From Lentzea sp. NEAU-D7 (lineage in GTDB: Bacteria > Actinomycetota > Actinomycetes > Mycobacteriales > Pseudonocardiaceae), in contig NZ_JAPJDL010000007.1 in NCBI RefSeq assembly GCF_026242055.1, positions 100,984-164,983 on the forward strand: a stretch of 64,000 bases of DNA, read 5' to 3'. Numbering within the stretch: position 1 is the first letter of the stretch; the number at the start of each line of letters is the position of its first letter. Below the pieces are notes generated by a model that saw only the letters and a list, made by a program, of their open reading frames with translations, was not told the origin of the DNA and did not search any database. A program made the position numbers and the translations under genes. Of this stretch, positions 1-9,000 are shown piece after piece.

Positions 1-696
1 CTTGATCTCCTCGAACATCAGCCCGACGCCGATCTTGCGCACCGTCTCCGGGTCGCTCAGCGCGCCCGGCTCGCGGCGCAGCACCTCGGCGGCGATGTCG
101 CTGACGTACGTGCCCGCGTAGCCGTCCTCGGGGGCGGGCTCGCCCTTCGCGGCGGCGATCAGCGACCGGACGAACCTGTCGATCTGCGCGCCGGCGTCGT
201 TGAAGTAGTACTCGCGGGTGACCTCGGCGCCGCGGGCCCGCAGCACCCTGCCCAGCGCGTCACCGACGGCGGCCCAGCGCGCGCCGCCGAGGTGGATGGG
301 GCCGGTGGGGTTCGCGGAGACGAACTCCAGGTTGATCCGCCTGCCGCCGAGCTCGGTGCCGGTGCCGTACCCGGTCTCCAGGGCCGCACGAACGATCGCG
401 CCCTGCGCCTCGGTGGCGATGGTGAGGTTCAGGAAGCCGGGACCGGCCACGTCGGCCCGGGCGATGGCGTCCTGGGCGAGCAGGGCCTCGGCGAGCCACG
501 TCGCGAACTCGCGGGGCGCGACGCCGGCCTTCTTGGCGATCTGGAGCGCGACGTTCGTGGCGTAGTCCCCGTGCTCGGGGTTCCTGGGTCGCTCGACCGT
601 CACCTGCTCGGGGAGCGCGGTGGTGTCCAGGCCCCGGTCGGCCAGCAACCGGGCAACCGCGGTCCGAACGAGATCGGCGAGCACTTCAGGAGTCAC
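1..696 (-). CDS. argS: Arginyl-tRNA synthetase, N-terminal part (runs off the window)
   Basis: Charges tRNA-Arg with arginine in the cytoplasm (class I synthetase). The 232 visible residues begin with [10 protein letters not shown] and carry the class I HIGH-type signature in [12 protein letters not shown] near residue 125, followed by [10 protein letters not shown], both typical of ArgRS. The GTG start at 696 gives the normal ArgRS N-terminal length; the KMSKS half of the protein lies beyond base 1. It is coded away from the next gene. A housekeeping gene with no sign of damage. The family call is secure; the only limit is truncation by the window edge. Confidence 0.93.
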   Translation of the reverse strand, partial: MTPEVLADLVRTAVARLLADRGLDTTALPEQVTVERPRNPEHGDYATNVALQIAKKAGVAPREFATWLAEALLAQDAIARADVAGPGFLNLTIATEAQGAIVRAALETGYGTGTELGGRRINLEFVSANPTGPIHLGGARWAAVGDALGRVLRARGAEVTREYYFNDAGAQIDRFVRSLIAAAKGEPAPEDGYAGTYVSDIAAEVLRREPGALSDPETVRKIGVGLMFEEIK

Positions 697-865
697 GCCC
701 GGAGAGTCTAGAGAAGCGTTGTCGCAGGTCTCGACCGGGTTACCGGGTCTCGGAGGGTGAGACGGCAAGTGTTAACGCGCACGTGGTATCGCACTGCGCT
801 GACAGTGACCAGACACGATGTCCCTACACTGGCGCCGGTTGACCAGGACGACATCTGAGGCGGAC

Positions 866-1696
866 ATGACCAGCGGCAAGAAGACGAAGGCCACACGCAA
901 CAGCGTGGCCGCAGCCCGTTCCTCGGTGGTGGCGAGCAAGCCGAAGCCGTGGGGCACGATCATCGCGGTGATCGCGGTGCTGGGCCTCGCGGGCGGTGTT
1001 TTCGGGTATGCGTACTCGCAGATCCACGCGAACAACGTCAAAGAGGCCGCCCTGGCCAAGTGGAAGCCCTCGGACACGAACAAGGACCCGTCGACCGCGC
1101 TCGCGGGCATCGTGATCAAGGAGTACAAGGGCTCCCGCCACGTCGAGCCGACCCAGCGCGTCGCGTACGACCAGACTCCCGCGTTCGGCGGCCCGCACGA
1201 CGCCCAGTGGGCCGACTGCACCGGCGTCGTCTACGACAAGGCCGTGCGCACGGAGAACATGGTCCACGGCCTGGAGCACGGCGCCGTGTGGATCGCGTAC
1301 AACCCCGACCAGGTCAAGGACGACGCTCTCACCAAGCTGAAGACCAAGGTCGAGGGCATCCCGTACATGATGCTGTCGCCGTTCCCCGGCCTCGACAAGC
1401 CGATCTCGCTGCAGTCCTGGGGCCACCAGCTGAAGGTCGAGAGCGCCGACGACGAGCGCGTCGACCAGTTCATCTCGTCGCTGCTGCGCAACGCGAACAC
1501 CTACCCCGAGGTCGGCGCGTCCTGCGAGAACACGGCGTTCCTGTCGAACCCGGCCCCGTTCGTGGCCGAGAAGCCGGGCGCCGACGCCGTTCCGATGGAC
1601 GGCGGCAAGGACGACTCCGTGACCGAGGGCCAGCCGCAGCAGAACCCCAGCACGCCGCCCGCGTCGGGCTCCGCCTCGACGCCGCCGTCGAGCTGA
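866..1696 (+). CDS. DUF3105 membrane-anchored protein
   Basis: A 276-residue protein of the DUF3105 family, whose function is not known. A basic N-terminus (about residues 1-27) is followed by one membrane segment (IIAVIAVLGLAGGVFGYAY) and an exported domain. The domain contains the family signature FGGPHDAQW and MVHGLEHGAVWIAY (about residues 105-145) and ends in a Pro/Ser/Thr-rich tail. I chose the ATG at 866 over an upstream in-frame ATG because the first gives the usual short basic tail before the helix. The stop overlaps the start of the DUF305 gene (ATGA), so the two are translationally coupled, a pairing common in actinobacteria. Confidence 0.85.
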   Translation: MTSGKKTKATRNSVAAARSSVVASKPKPWGTIIAVIAVLGLAGGVFGYAYSQIHANNVKEAALAKWKPSDTNKDPSTALAGIVIKEYKGSRHVEPTQRVAYDQTPAFGGPHDAQWADCTGVVYDKAVRTENMVHGLEHGAVWIAYNPDQVKDDALTKLKTKVEGIPYMMLSPFPGLDKPISLQSWGHQLKVESADDERVDQFISSLLRNANTYPEVGASCENTAFLSNPAPFVAEKPGADAVPMDGGKDDSVTEGQPQQNPSTPPASGSASTPPSS

Positions 1697-2391
1697 TGAC
1701 CGTTCCCGGCACCGACGAGGCACCCGGCCGCCCCTCCGGGGTGGTCCGGGTCCTCGTCATCGGCGCAGCGGTCCTCGCCGTGCTCCTGCTGGGCGCGGCG
1801 GTGGGCCTGCTCGTGAAGCTCCCCGGCTCGACCACGTCCTCCGCGGCTCCGGCCTCCGGTTCCGTGGACGTCGGCTTCTGCCAGGACATGGCCATGCACC
1901 ACCTGCAGGGCATCCAGATGGCGAACATCGCCCGGGACCGCTCGACGGACCCGGAGATCCGCCAGCTCGCCTTCGACATCTCCTCCACCCAGCTCGAACA
2001 GGTGGGGCGGATGAAGGGCTGGCTGATGATGTGGAACGAGCACGAGCAGAACATCTCGGGCGTCTACATGAAGTGGATGGACGCCGCCGGCGTCCACGGC
2101 CACGGCGCCACCACGCCCGAGGCCGGCAAGCCCCTGATGCCCGGCATGGCCACGACCGACGAGCTGACCAAGCTGCGCACGGTGGCCGCCGGCCGCGAGT
2201 TCGACGTGTACTGGCTGCAGCTGATGCTCCGCCACCACGTGGGCGGCGCGCCGATGGCCGAGTACGCCTCGACCGCCGCCGGTCAGACGGTCGTGCGCAC
2301 GCTGGCCGACAACATGCTGAAGTCGCAGTCCGCCGAGACCGAGCTGATGAAGGACTACCTGGCGAAGCGCGGAGCCGCACCGCTGCCGTAG
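1696..2391 (+). CDS. DUF305 family protein
   Basis: A 231-residue DUF305 protein. One N-terminal membrane helix (VLVIGAAVLAVLLLGAAVGLL, about residues 18-38) precedes a two-repeat His/Met-rich helical domain. Each half bears the DUF305 signature: QDMAMHHLQGIQMA near residue 60 and WLQLMLRHHVGGAPMAEYA near 175. The His and Met residues suggest metal binding outside the membrane, but no enzymatic role is established for the family. The ATG overlaps the DUF3105 stop, so the pair is an operon. A clear hairpin terminator follows the stop. Confidence 0.87.
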   Translation: MTVPGTDEAPGRPSGVVRVLVIGAAVLAVLLLGAAVGLLVKLPGSTTSSAAPASGSVDVGFCQDMAMHHLQGIQMANIARDRSTDPEIRQLAFDISSTQLEQVGRMKGWLMMWNEHEQNISGVYMKWMDAAGVHGHGATTPEAGKPLMPGMATTDELTKLRTVAAGREFDVYWLQLMLRHHVGGAPMAEYASTAAGQTVVRTLADNMLKSQSAETELMKDYLAKRGAAPLP

Positions 2392-2415
2392 CCCGGTGTC
2401 GCTGATCAGGTTCCG

Positions 2416-2449
2416 AGGGCCGTCCCCAGAGGTGTGGGGGCGGCCCTTT
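2416..2449 (+). terminator. Rho-independent-type terminator after the DUF3105-DUF305 operon
   Basis: A long GC stem (AGGGCCG...CGGCCCTTT with a CCCC/GGGG inner pairing) ends in a short T run about 25 bases after the DUF305 stop. It is positioned to end the two-gene operon. Confidence 0.7.
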
Positions 2450-2643
2450 CCCTTGCCCCGCGGGTGCGACGGGCGGGCTGTCCGACGTAGGCCGACGGCA
2501 AGGCAACAGCCCGCACGCAAGGCGACCCCCTCCGCCGGAACGCGACGAACGCCCGCGAGCCGACCCGCGCGGGCGTCCTCGAACCCCATGGACATCCGCC
2601 TACCTCTGAGTAACGTGGGTCACACCCCTACTCGGAGGTAACC

Positions 2644-4518
2644 ATGACCGTCGACGAGCGCGCGGCCAGGCAGGTCGCCGAACAAGCACGCGAGACCCGC
2701 TGGCAGCGACCGAGTTTCGGCAAGGAGCTCTTCCTCGGTCACTTCCGCATCGACCTCATCCACCCGCACCCGAGTGGCACCGCGGAGGACCGCGCGCGCG
2801 GCGAGGCATTCCTCGAAGAGCTCCGGAAGTTCACCGAGACCCGCATCGACAACACCGTCATCGAACGCGACGCGCAGATCCCCGACGACGTCCTGAAGGG
2901 CCTCAAGGACCTCGGCGCGTTCGGCATGAAGATCAAGCCCGAGTATGGCGGCATCGGCCTCACGCAGGTCTACTACAACAAGGCCCTCATGCTGGTGGGC
3001 AGCGCCAGCCCCGCGCTCGGCGCCATGCTCTCCGCCCACCAGTCCATCGGCGTCCCGCAGCCCGTCGCGATGTTCGGCAGCCCCGAGCAGAAGCAGGAGT
3101 TCCTGCCCCGGTGCGCCAAGGGCGAGATCACCGCGTTCCTGCTCACCGAACCGGACGTCGGCAGCGACCCGGCGAGGCTCGGCACCACCGCCACCCCGGA
3201 CGGCGACGACTACGTCCTCAACGGCGTGAAGCTCTGGACCACCAACGGTGTCGTGGCCGACCTCCTCGTCGTCATGGCCCAGGTGCCGGACAAGGGCATC
3301 ACGGCGTTCGTCGTGGAGGCGGACGCCGAGGGCATCACCGTCGAGAACCGCAACGCGTTCATGGGCCTGAGGGGCCTGGAGAACGGCGTGACGAGGTTCC
3401 ACCAGGTCCGCGTCCCCAAGAAGAACGTCATCGGCAGGGAGGGCGCCGGCCTCAAGATCGCCCTGGCCACCCTCAACACCGGCCGCCTCAGCCTGCCCGC
3501 CCTCTGCGCGGGCAGCGCCAAGTGGTGCCTCAAGATCGCGCGCGAATGGTCGAACGCACGCATCCAGTGGGGTCTTCCGGTCGGCAGGCACGAGGCCATC
3601 GCGGGCAAGATCGCCTACATCGCGGCGACGTCCTACGCGCTGGAGGCCGTGCTGGACCTCAGTTCCGAGCTCGCGGACGCCGGCAGCCACGACATCCGCA
3701 TCGAGGCCGCCCTTGCGAAGCTCTACGCGTCCGAGAAGGCGTGGCTGGTGGCCGACGAACTGGTCCAGATCCGCGGCGGCCGGGGCTACGAGACGGCGGA
3801 GAGCCAGGCGGCGCGAGGGGAACGCGGCGTCGCGGCCGAGCAGGTCCTCCGCGACCTCCGCATCAACCGGATCTTCGAGGGCTCGACGGAGATCATGCAC
3901 CTGCTGATCGCCCGCGAGGCGGTGGACGCGCACCTCAGCGTCGCCGGCGACATCATCGACCCCGACGCCGACCGCCAGGCCAAGATGAAGGCCGCGGCCA
4001 AGGCGGGCGGGTTCTACGCGAAGTGGCTGCCCACGCTCGTCGTCGGCAAGGGCCAGACCCCGGCCGGCTACACGGAGTTCGGGCCGCTCGCGAAGCACCT
4101 GCGGTTCGTGGAGCGGTCGGCGCGCAAGCTCGCGCGGCAGACGTTCTACGCCATGTCGCGGTGGCAGGGGAAGATGGAGCGCAAGCAGCGGTTCCTGAGC
4201 CGGATCGTGGACATCGGCGCCGAGCTGTTCGCGATCAGCGCCGCGTGCGTGCGGGCCGCGCAGGACGAGAACCCCAACTCCCAGGCGCTCGCGGACGCGT
4301 TCGCCAAGCAGGCGCGGATCCGGGTCGACGAGCTGTTCGAGAAGCTCTGGAAGAACACCGACGACAGCGACCAGGTGCTGGCGCGGCAGGTCCTCGACGG
4401 CAACTACGCGTGGCTCGAGGAGGGCGTGGTCGACTCGTCCATCCCGGGCAGCTGGATCGCGGACTCCACCCACCACGAGTCGACGGCGGACAACGTCCAC
4501 CGGCCGACACCTCGCTAG
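2644..4518 (+). CDS. Acyl-CoA dehydrogenase, long (FadE-type) form
   Basis: An FAD enzyme that introduces the alpha-beta double bond of acyl-CoA in fatty-acid oxidation. The 624 residues include the substrate/FAD signature LLTEPDVGSDPARL near residue 165 and the C-terminal signature FEGSTEIMHLLIAREAV near 410. About 170 more residues follow the usual 380-400-residue core, as in long FadE-like members. The ATG at 2644 sits 6 bases after a strong GGAGG. The gene is monocistronic, with its own 250-base leader and hairpins after the stop. Its exact chain-length preference cannot be told from sequence. Confidence 0.9.
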   Translation: MTVDERAARQVAEQARETRWQRPSFGKELFLGHFRIDLIHPHPSGTAEDRARGEAFLEELRKFTETRIDNTVIERDAQIPDDVLKGLKDLGAFGMKIKPEYGGIGLTQVYYNKALMLVGSASPALGAMLSAHQSIGVPQPVAMFGSPEQKQEFLPRCAKGEITAFLLTEPDVGSDPARLGTTATPDGDDYVLNGVKLWTTNGVVADLLVVMAQVPDKGITAFVVEADAEGITVENRNAFMGLRGLENGVTRFHQVRVPKKNVIGREGAGLKIALATLNTGRLSLPALCAGSAKWCLKIAREWSNARIQWGLPVGRHEAIAGKIAYIAATSYALEAVLDLSSELADAGSHDIRIEAALAKLYASEKAWLVADELVQIRGGRGYETAESQAARGERGVAAEQVLRDLRINRIFEGSTEIMHLLIAREAVDAHLSVAGDIIDPDADRQAKMKAAAKAGGFYAKWLPTLVVGKGQTPAGYTEFGPLAKHLRFVERSARKLARQTFYAMSRWQGKMERKQRFLSRIVDIGAELFAISAACVRAAQDENPNSQALADAFAKQARIRVDELFEKLWKNTDDSDQVLARQVLDGNYAWLEEGVVDSSIPGSWIADSTHHESTADNVHRPTPR

Positions 4519-4738
4519 CCCGTTGGCTGCACTGGGCAGGCTGATGGTGGTGCGGGCGCGGCACCTGCCCAGTGCACGGCCGGTAGGGGGCTACGTCCCC
4601 CGCATCCCCCTACCGACTCCCCTTGCAACGGAAGGACACAACCCTCCAGGTGGAGGTTCCGGTAACGCTAAGCCACAAAACGCCGTTAACAGTTACGACA
4701 ATTGAGTGAACTACCAGGTGAGGGGTACTCAACTACAC
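4519..4738. terminator. Intergenic region between convergent genes with two stem-loops
   Basis: Between the acyl-CoA dehydrogenase and the convergent ROK gene lie two perfect inverted repeats. One is a 12-bp arm pair, TGCACTGGGCAG at 4528-4539 and its complement at 4565-4576. The other is a 10-bp pair, CGGTAGGGGG at 4581-4590 and its complement at 4606-4615. Neither has a long T run. They probably act as transcription barriers for the convergent genes. Confidence 0.5.
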
Positions 4739-5908
4739 TCAGAGAGTAACTTCGAAGACCAATTCCCGGGCGGCTTCGAGGCCCATCGCGACGGCCCCGG
4801 AGAGCACCGCGCCGTCACCGAGCGAGCCCGCCACGATCCGCGGCGCCAACGGTGTCATCGTGCGCAGCGAGGCCTCCAGCGGCTCCAGCAGCAGGTCGAC
4901 GTTCGACCCGACGCCACCGCCCAGCACGACCAGTTCCGGGTCGATCACCGCGGTGACGGCGGCCACGAGGAACGCGAGCCGTTCCGCTTCCAGCCGCACG
5001 ATCCCCAGAGCCCGGCCGTCGCCTTTGCGCGCGAGCCCGAACACCTCGCGGGCCGTGCGCGCCGTCAGGCCCCGCTCCCGCGCCAGTGCCACAACGGATC
5101 CCGCCGACGCCGCGTCCTCGAACTGTCCACGCCGGACGTCCGAAGCGGACTTCCCGTACGGCAGGAAGCCGACCTCGCCGGCCGCCCCGTGCGCACCGCG
5201 GAACAGCGTGCCGTCCACGACTATCCCCATGCCGACGCCGGTGCCGACCGTCGCGCACACGAACACGCGTGCGCCCTGAGCCGCCCCGTGGACGTGTTCG
5301 CCCAGGGCCGCCAGGTTCGCGTCGTTCTCCACGACCACCACCGGCCCGAGCGACGACTCCAGGCCGTCCAGGACACCCTCCGACTCCCAGCCGGGCAGGT
5401 GCGGCGCGTGCCGAACGACCCGCGACCGCTGATCGATCACCCCGGGGCTGCCGACCACCTTCACCACGACGTCCGTGAGAGCGATCCCGGCATCGGCCAC
5501 CGTCCGCTCGGCCAGGCCGGTCACCGCGCGCACCACGGCGGCGGCCGAGCGGCTGCGGTTCCGCTCGTCGACGCGGGCCACGACGGCCCCGCCCAGATCG
5601 GCCAGCGCCACCCGGACCCGTTCCCGGCCGATGTCGACGCCCAGCACGTACCCGGCGGTGGCGTCCGGCTCGTAGACCACGGCCGACCGGCCGGGACCCG
5701 ACGTCGTGCGACCGGTGGGGCGCACCAGGCCGTGGCGTTCGAGGTCGGCCAGCGCCTGCCCGACCGTGGGCTTGGACAGGCCGGTGTCCTTGGCGATCTG
5801 CGGACGGGTGGCCGCACCCGAACGGCGCAACAGGTCGAGCACAGCGCGTTGGTTGAGCACGCGCATTCCCGCCGGTGTACCCACCTCTGGCGGCTTGCGG
5901 TCGCGCAC
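4739..5908 (-). CDS. ROK-family transcriptional regulator
   Basis: A 389-residue ROK protein: a winged-helix DNA-binding N-terminus (residues about 15-75, containing GAATRPQIAKDTGLSKPTVG) fused to a sugar-kinase-like fold. The phosphate-binding motif GVDIGRERV is near residue 97 and ATVGTGVGMG near 205. The Cys-rich zinc motif of ROK kinases is missing: the corresponding stretch GEVGFLPYGKSASD has no cysteines. That points to a sugar-responsive regulator rather than a kinase. It is divergent from the GH92 mannosidase gene with only 150 bases between, so that gene is the likely target. The ligand is unknown. Confidence 0.85.
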   Translation of the reverse strand: MRDRKPPEVGTPAGMRVLNQRAVLDLLRRSGAATRPQIAKDTGLSKPTVGQALADLERHGLVRPTGRTTSGPGRSAVVYEPDATAGYVLGVDIGRERVRVALADLGGAVVARVDERNRSRSAAAVVRAVTGLAERTVADAGIALTDVVVKVVGSPGVIDQRSRVVRHAPHLPGWESEGVLDGLESSLGPVVVVENDANLAALGEHVHGAAQGARVFVCATVGTGVGMGIVVDGTLFRGAHGAAGEVGFLPYGKSASDVRRGQFEDAASAGSVVALARERGLTARTAREVFGLARKGDGRALGIVRLEAERLAFLVAAVTAVIDPELVVLGGGVGSNVDLLLEPLEASLRTMTPLAPRIVAGSLGDGAVLSGAVAMGLEAARELVFEVTL

Positions 5909-5936
5909 CTGACGATTCTAGATCTTGATCGACTCG

Positions 5937-5974
5937 TGTCGCGCGCAACTGTTGAGAGGACAGGTTGCGCGACA
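5937..5974. promoter_or_regulatory. Inverted repeat in the ROK/GH92 divergent promoter region
   Basis: TGTCGCGCGCAAC (5937-5949) and GTTGCGCGACA (5964-5974) form a near-perfect inverted repeat. A TTGACA-type -35 follows at 5991-5996, reading toward the GH92 gene. The placement suits an operator for the neighbouring ROK regulator. This is inference from position and symmetry only. Confidence 0.45.
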
Positions 5975-6059
5975 ATTCCCGTCCGGTCCCTTGACAACGA
6001 TGTCACGTGCAGAAAAGGTCCCCACCAAAAGGGGCAGGCCAGGCGGCGGAAGGGTTGCA

Positions 6060-9000
6060 ATGAGGCAACTGGGGAAGAGACGAACCAGAACTCTGTTGAG
6101 CGTTGCGATCACTGCGACACTGGTGTGCGGCGTCACCAACGGCCACGCGGCCGCCGCACCAGAGGAGCCAGGCGTGGGTTTCTTCTCGTCCTTTGAGGAC
6201 GATCAACCGCAACCGTCGTGGGTCAGCACGGTCGAGACCGACGCCGCAGGGCAGCCGAAGTCGGCGGGCGTGATCGGCTCGAGCGGCACCGGGCTGCCCG
6301 GCAACGTCGCCGACAAAGCGACCTTGGCGGTCAACGGCGAGAACGCGGGCTCGGGCGAAGGCAAGGCCGAGCTCGTCGACGGCACCACCAGCACCAAGTG
6401 GCTGGTCTTCGCCACGACCGGCTGGGTGACGTTCGACTTCGGGACGAGCGCCCAGACGATCAAGAAGTACTCGCTCTCCTCGGCGAACGACGCACCGGAG
6501 CGCGACCCGAAGGACTGGACGCTGCAGGGCTCGAACGACGGCACGAACTGGGCAGTCCTCGACACCCGCGCCGGCGAGAACTTCACCGACCGGTTCCAGA
6601 CCAAGGTCTACGACATCGCCTCCCCGGCGTCGTACCGGCACTACAAGCTCGACATCACGGCGAACCACGGCGCGAACATCGTGCAGCTCGCCGAGGTCGA
6701 GCTGTCCGACGGCACGACGACGCCCCCGGCGCCGAACATGCGCAGCCTCGTCGGCAACGGCCCCACCGGCGGCTACACGGCCAAGTCGCGGGTCGGCTGG
6801 ACGGGCGTGAAGGCGTTCCGCGCCCAGGGCAAGCACACGACCGAGGGCCGCGCGTACAGCTACAACAAGGTCTTCGACGTCGACGTCCCGGTCGGCGCCA
6901 GGACCGAGCTGTCGTACATGATCTTCCCGGACTTCGTGACCGACAACCTGAACTACCCGAGCACGTACTCGTCGGTCGACCTGGCGTTCTCCGACGGCAC
7001 GTACCTGAGCGACCTCAAGGCCGTCGACCAGCACGGCGCGGTGCTGTCGCCGCAGGGTCAGGGCGCGGGCAAGTTCCTGTACGCCAACCAGTGGAACAAG
7101 GTGGCGTCCACGATCGGCGCCGTCGCGGCCGGCAAGACGATCAAGCGGATCCTGGTCGCCTACGACGGCCCGAAGGGCCCGACGGAGTTCGGCGCCTGGT
7201 TCGACGACATCCGCATCGGCGACGTCGTCACCAAGCAGTACGCGAAGCCGTCGGACTACGTGCTGACCACGCGCGGCACGAACTCGAACGGCTCGTTCTC
7301 GCGGGGCAACAACTTCCCGGCGACCGCGGTGCCGCACGGCTTCAACTTCTGGACCCCGATGACCAACGCGGGTTCGCAGAGCTGGCTGTACGAGTACCAG
7401 CAGCGCAACAACGCGCAGAACCTGCCGACGCTGCAGGCGTTCACGACCTCCCACGAGCCCAGCCCGTGGATGGGTGACCGCCAGACGTTCCAGGTCATGC
7501 CGTCGGACAAGGCGCCGACGCAGGACCGCGCGCTGCGGGCCCTGCCGTTCCGGCACGACAACGAGGTCGCGAAGGCGCACTACTACGGCGTGACCTTCGA
7601 GAACGGCATGAAGACCGAGATCACCCCGACCGACCACGCGGCGGTCTTCCGGTTCACGTTCACCGACGAGGGCCAGAAGAACCTCGTGTTCGACAACGTG
7701 AACAACCTCGGTGGTGTCACCCTCGACGCGGCCAACGGCGTCGTCACGGGCTACTCGGACGTCAAGAGCGGCCTCTCCACCGGCGCGACCCGCCTGTTCG
7801 TCTACGGCAAGGTCGACAAGGCGGTCACGGCGAGCGGCCGGCTCACCGGCGCGGGCCGTGACAACGTGGGCGGCTACTTCTCGTTCGGCGACAAGACCGT
7901 CGAGCTGCGGATCGCCACCTCGCTGATCTCCGTCGACCAGGCTCGGGCCAACCTCGAGCAGGAGGTCTCGGCGTCCGACACGTTCGACGCCGTGCGCGAC
8001 CGCGCCCAGGCCGCGTGGGACAAGATCCTCGGCATCATCTCGGTCGAGGGCGCGTCCGAAGAGCAGCTGATCACGCTGTACTCCAACATGTACCGGCTCT
8101 ACCTCTACCCGAACTCGGGCTTCGAGAAGGTCGGCGACAAGATCCAGTACGCGTCCCCGGTGTCGCCGCCGGTCGGGGAGAGCACGCCCACGAAGACGGG
8201 CGCGAAGATCGTCGACGGCAAGGTCTACGTCAACAACGGGTTCTGGGACACCTACCGCACGACCTGGCCCGCCTACAGCCTCTTCACGCCGAGCAAGGCG
8301 GGCGAGATGGCCGAGGGCTTCGTCCAGCAGTACAAGGACGGCGGCTGGATCTCGCGCTGGTCCTCCCCCGGTTACGCGGACCTGATGACGGGCACGAGCT
8401 CCGACGTGGCGTTCGCGGACGCGTACCTCAAGGGCGTCTCGAACTTCGACATCAAGGCCGCCTACGACGCCGCGGTGAAGAACGCGTCCGTCGTGCCGCC
8501 GAGCAACAACGTCGGCCGCAAGGGCATGGACCGGTCGATCTTCCTCGGCTGGACCGGCAACGACCAGCTGCACGAGGCGTGGTCGTGGGCGATCGAGGGC
8601 TACCTCAACGACTTCGGCATCGCGTCGATGGCGAAGGCGCTGCACGAGAAGACGGGCGAGAAGCGGTACCTGGAAGAGCACGAGTACTTCCTCAACCGTG
8701 CCCAGAACTACGTGCTGACGTTCGACAAGCGGATCGACTTCTTCCAGGGCCGCAACGTCGACGGTTCGCGGCGCGTCGAGGACCCGGCGAAGTACAACCC
8801 GCAGGACTGGCGCTACGACTACACCGAGACGAACGGCTGGAACATGGCGTTCACGGTGCCGCACGACGGGCAGGGTCTCGCGAACCTGTACGGCGGGCGG
8901 GACAAGCTGGCGCAGAAGCTCGACTCGTTCTTCACCCTGCCGGAGACCGCGAAGTTCCCCGGCGGCTACGGCGGCGTGATCCACGAGATGATCGAGGCGC

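Noticed and set aside
2620..4500. A 626-codon open frame antisense to the acyl-CoA dehydrogenase
   Set aside because: Shadow reading; no SD, low-complexity composition, and the plus strand encodes a clear enzyme.
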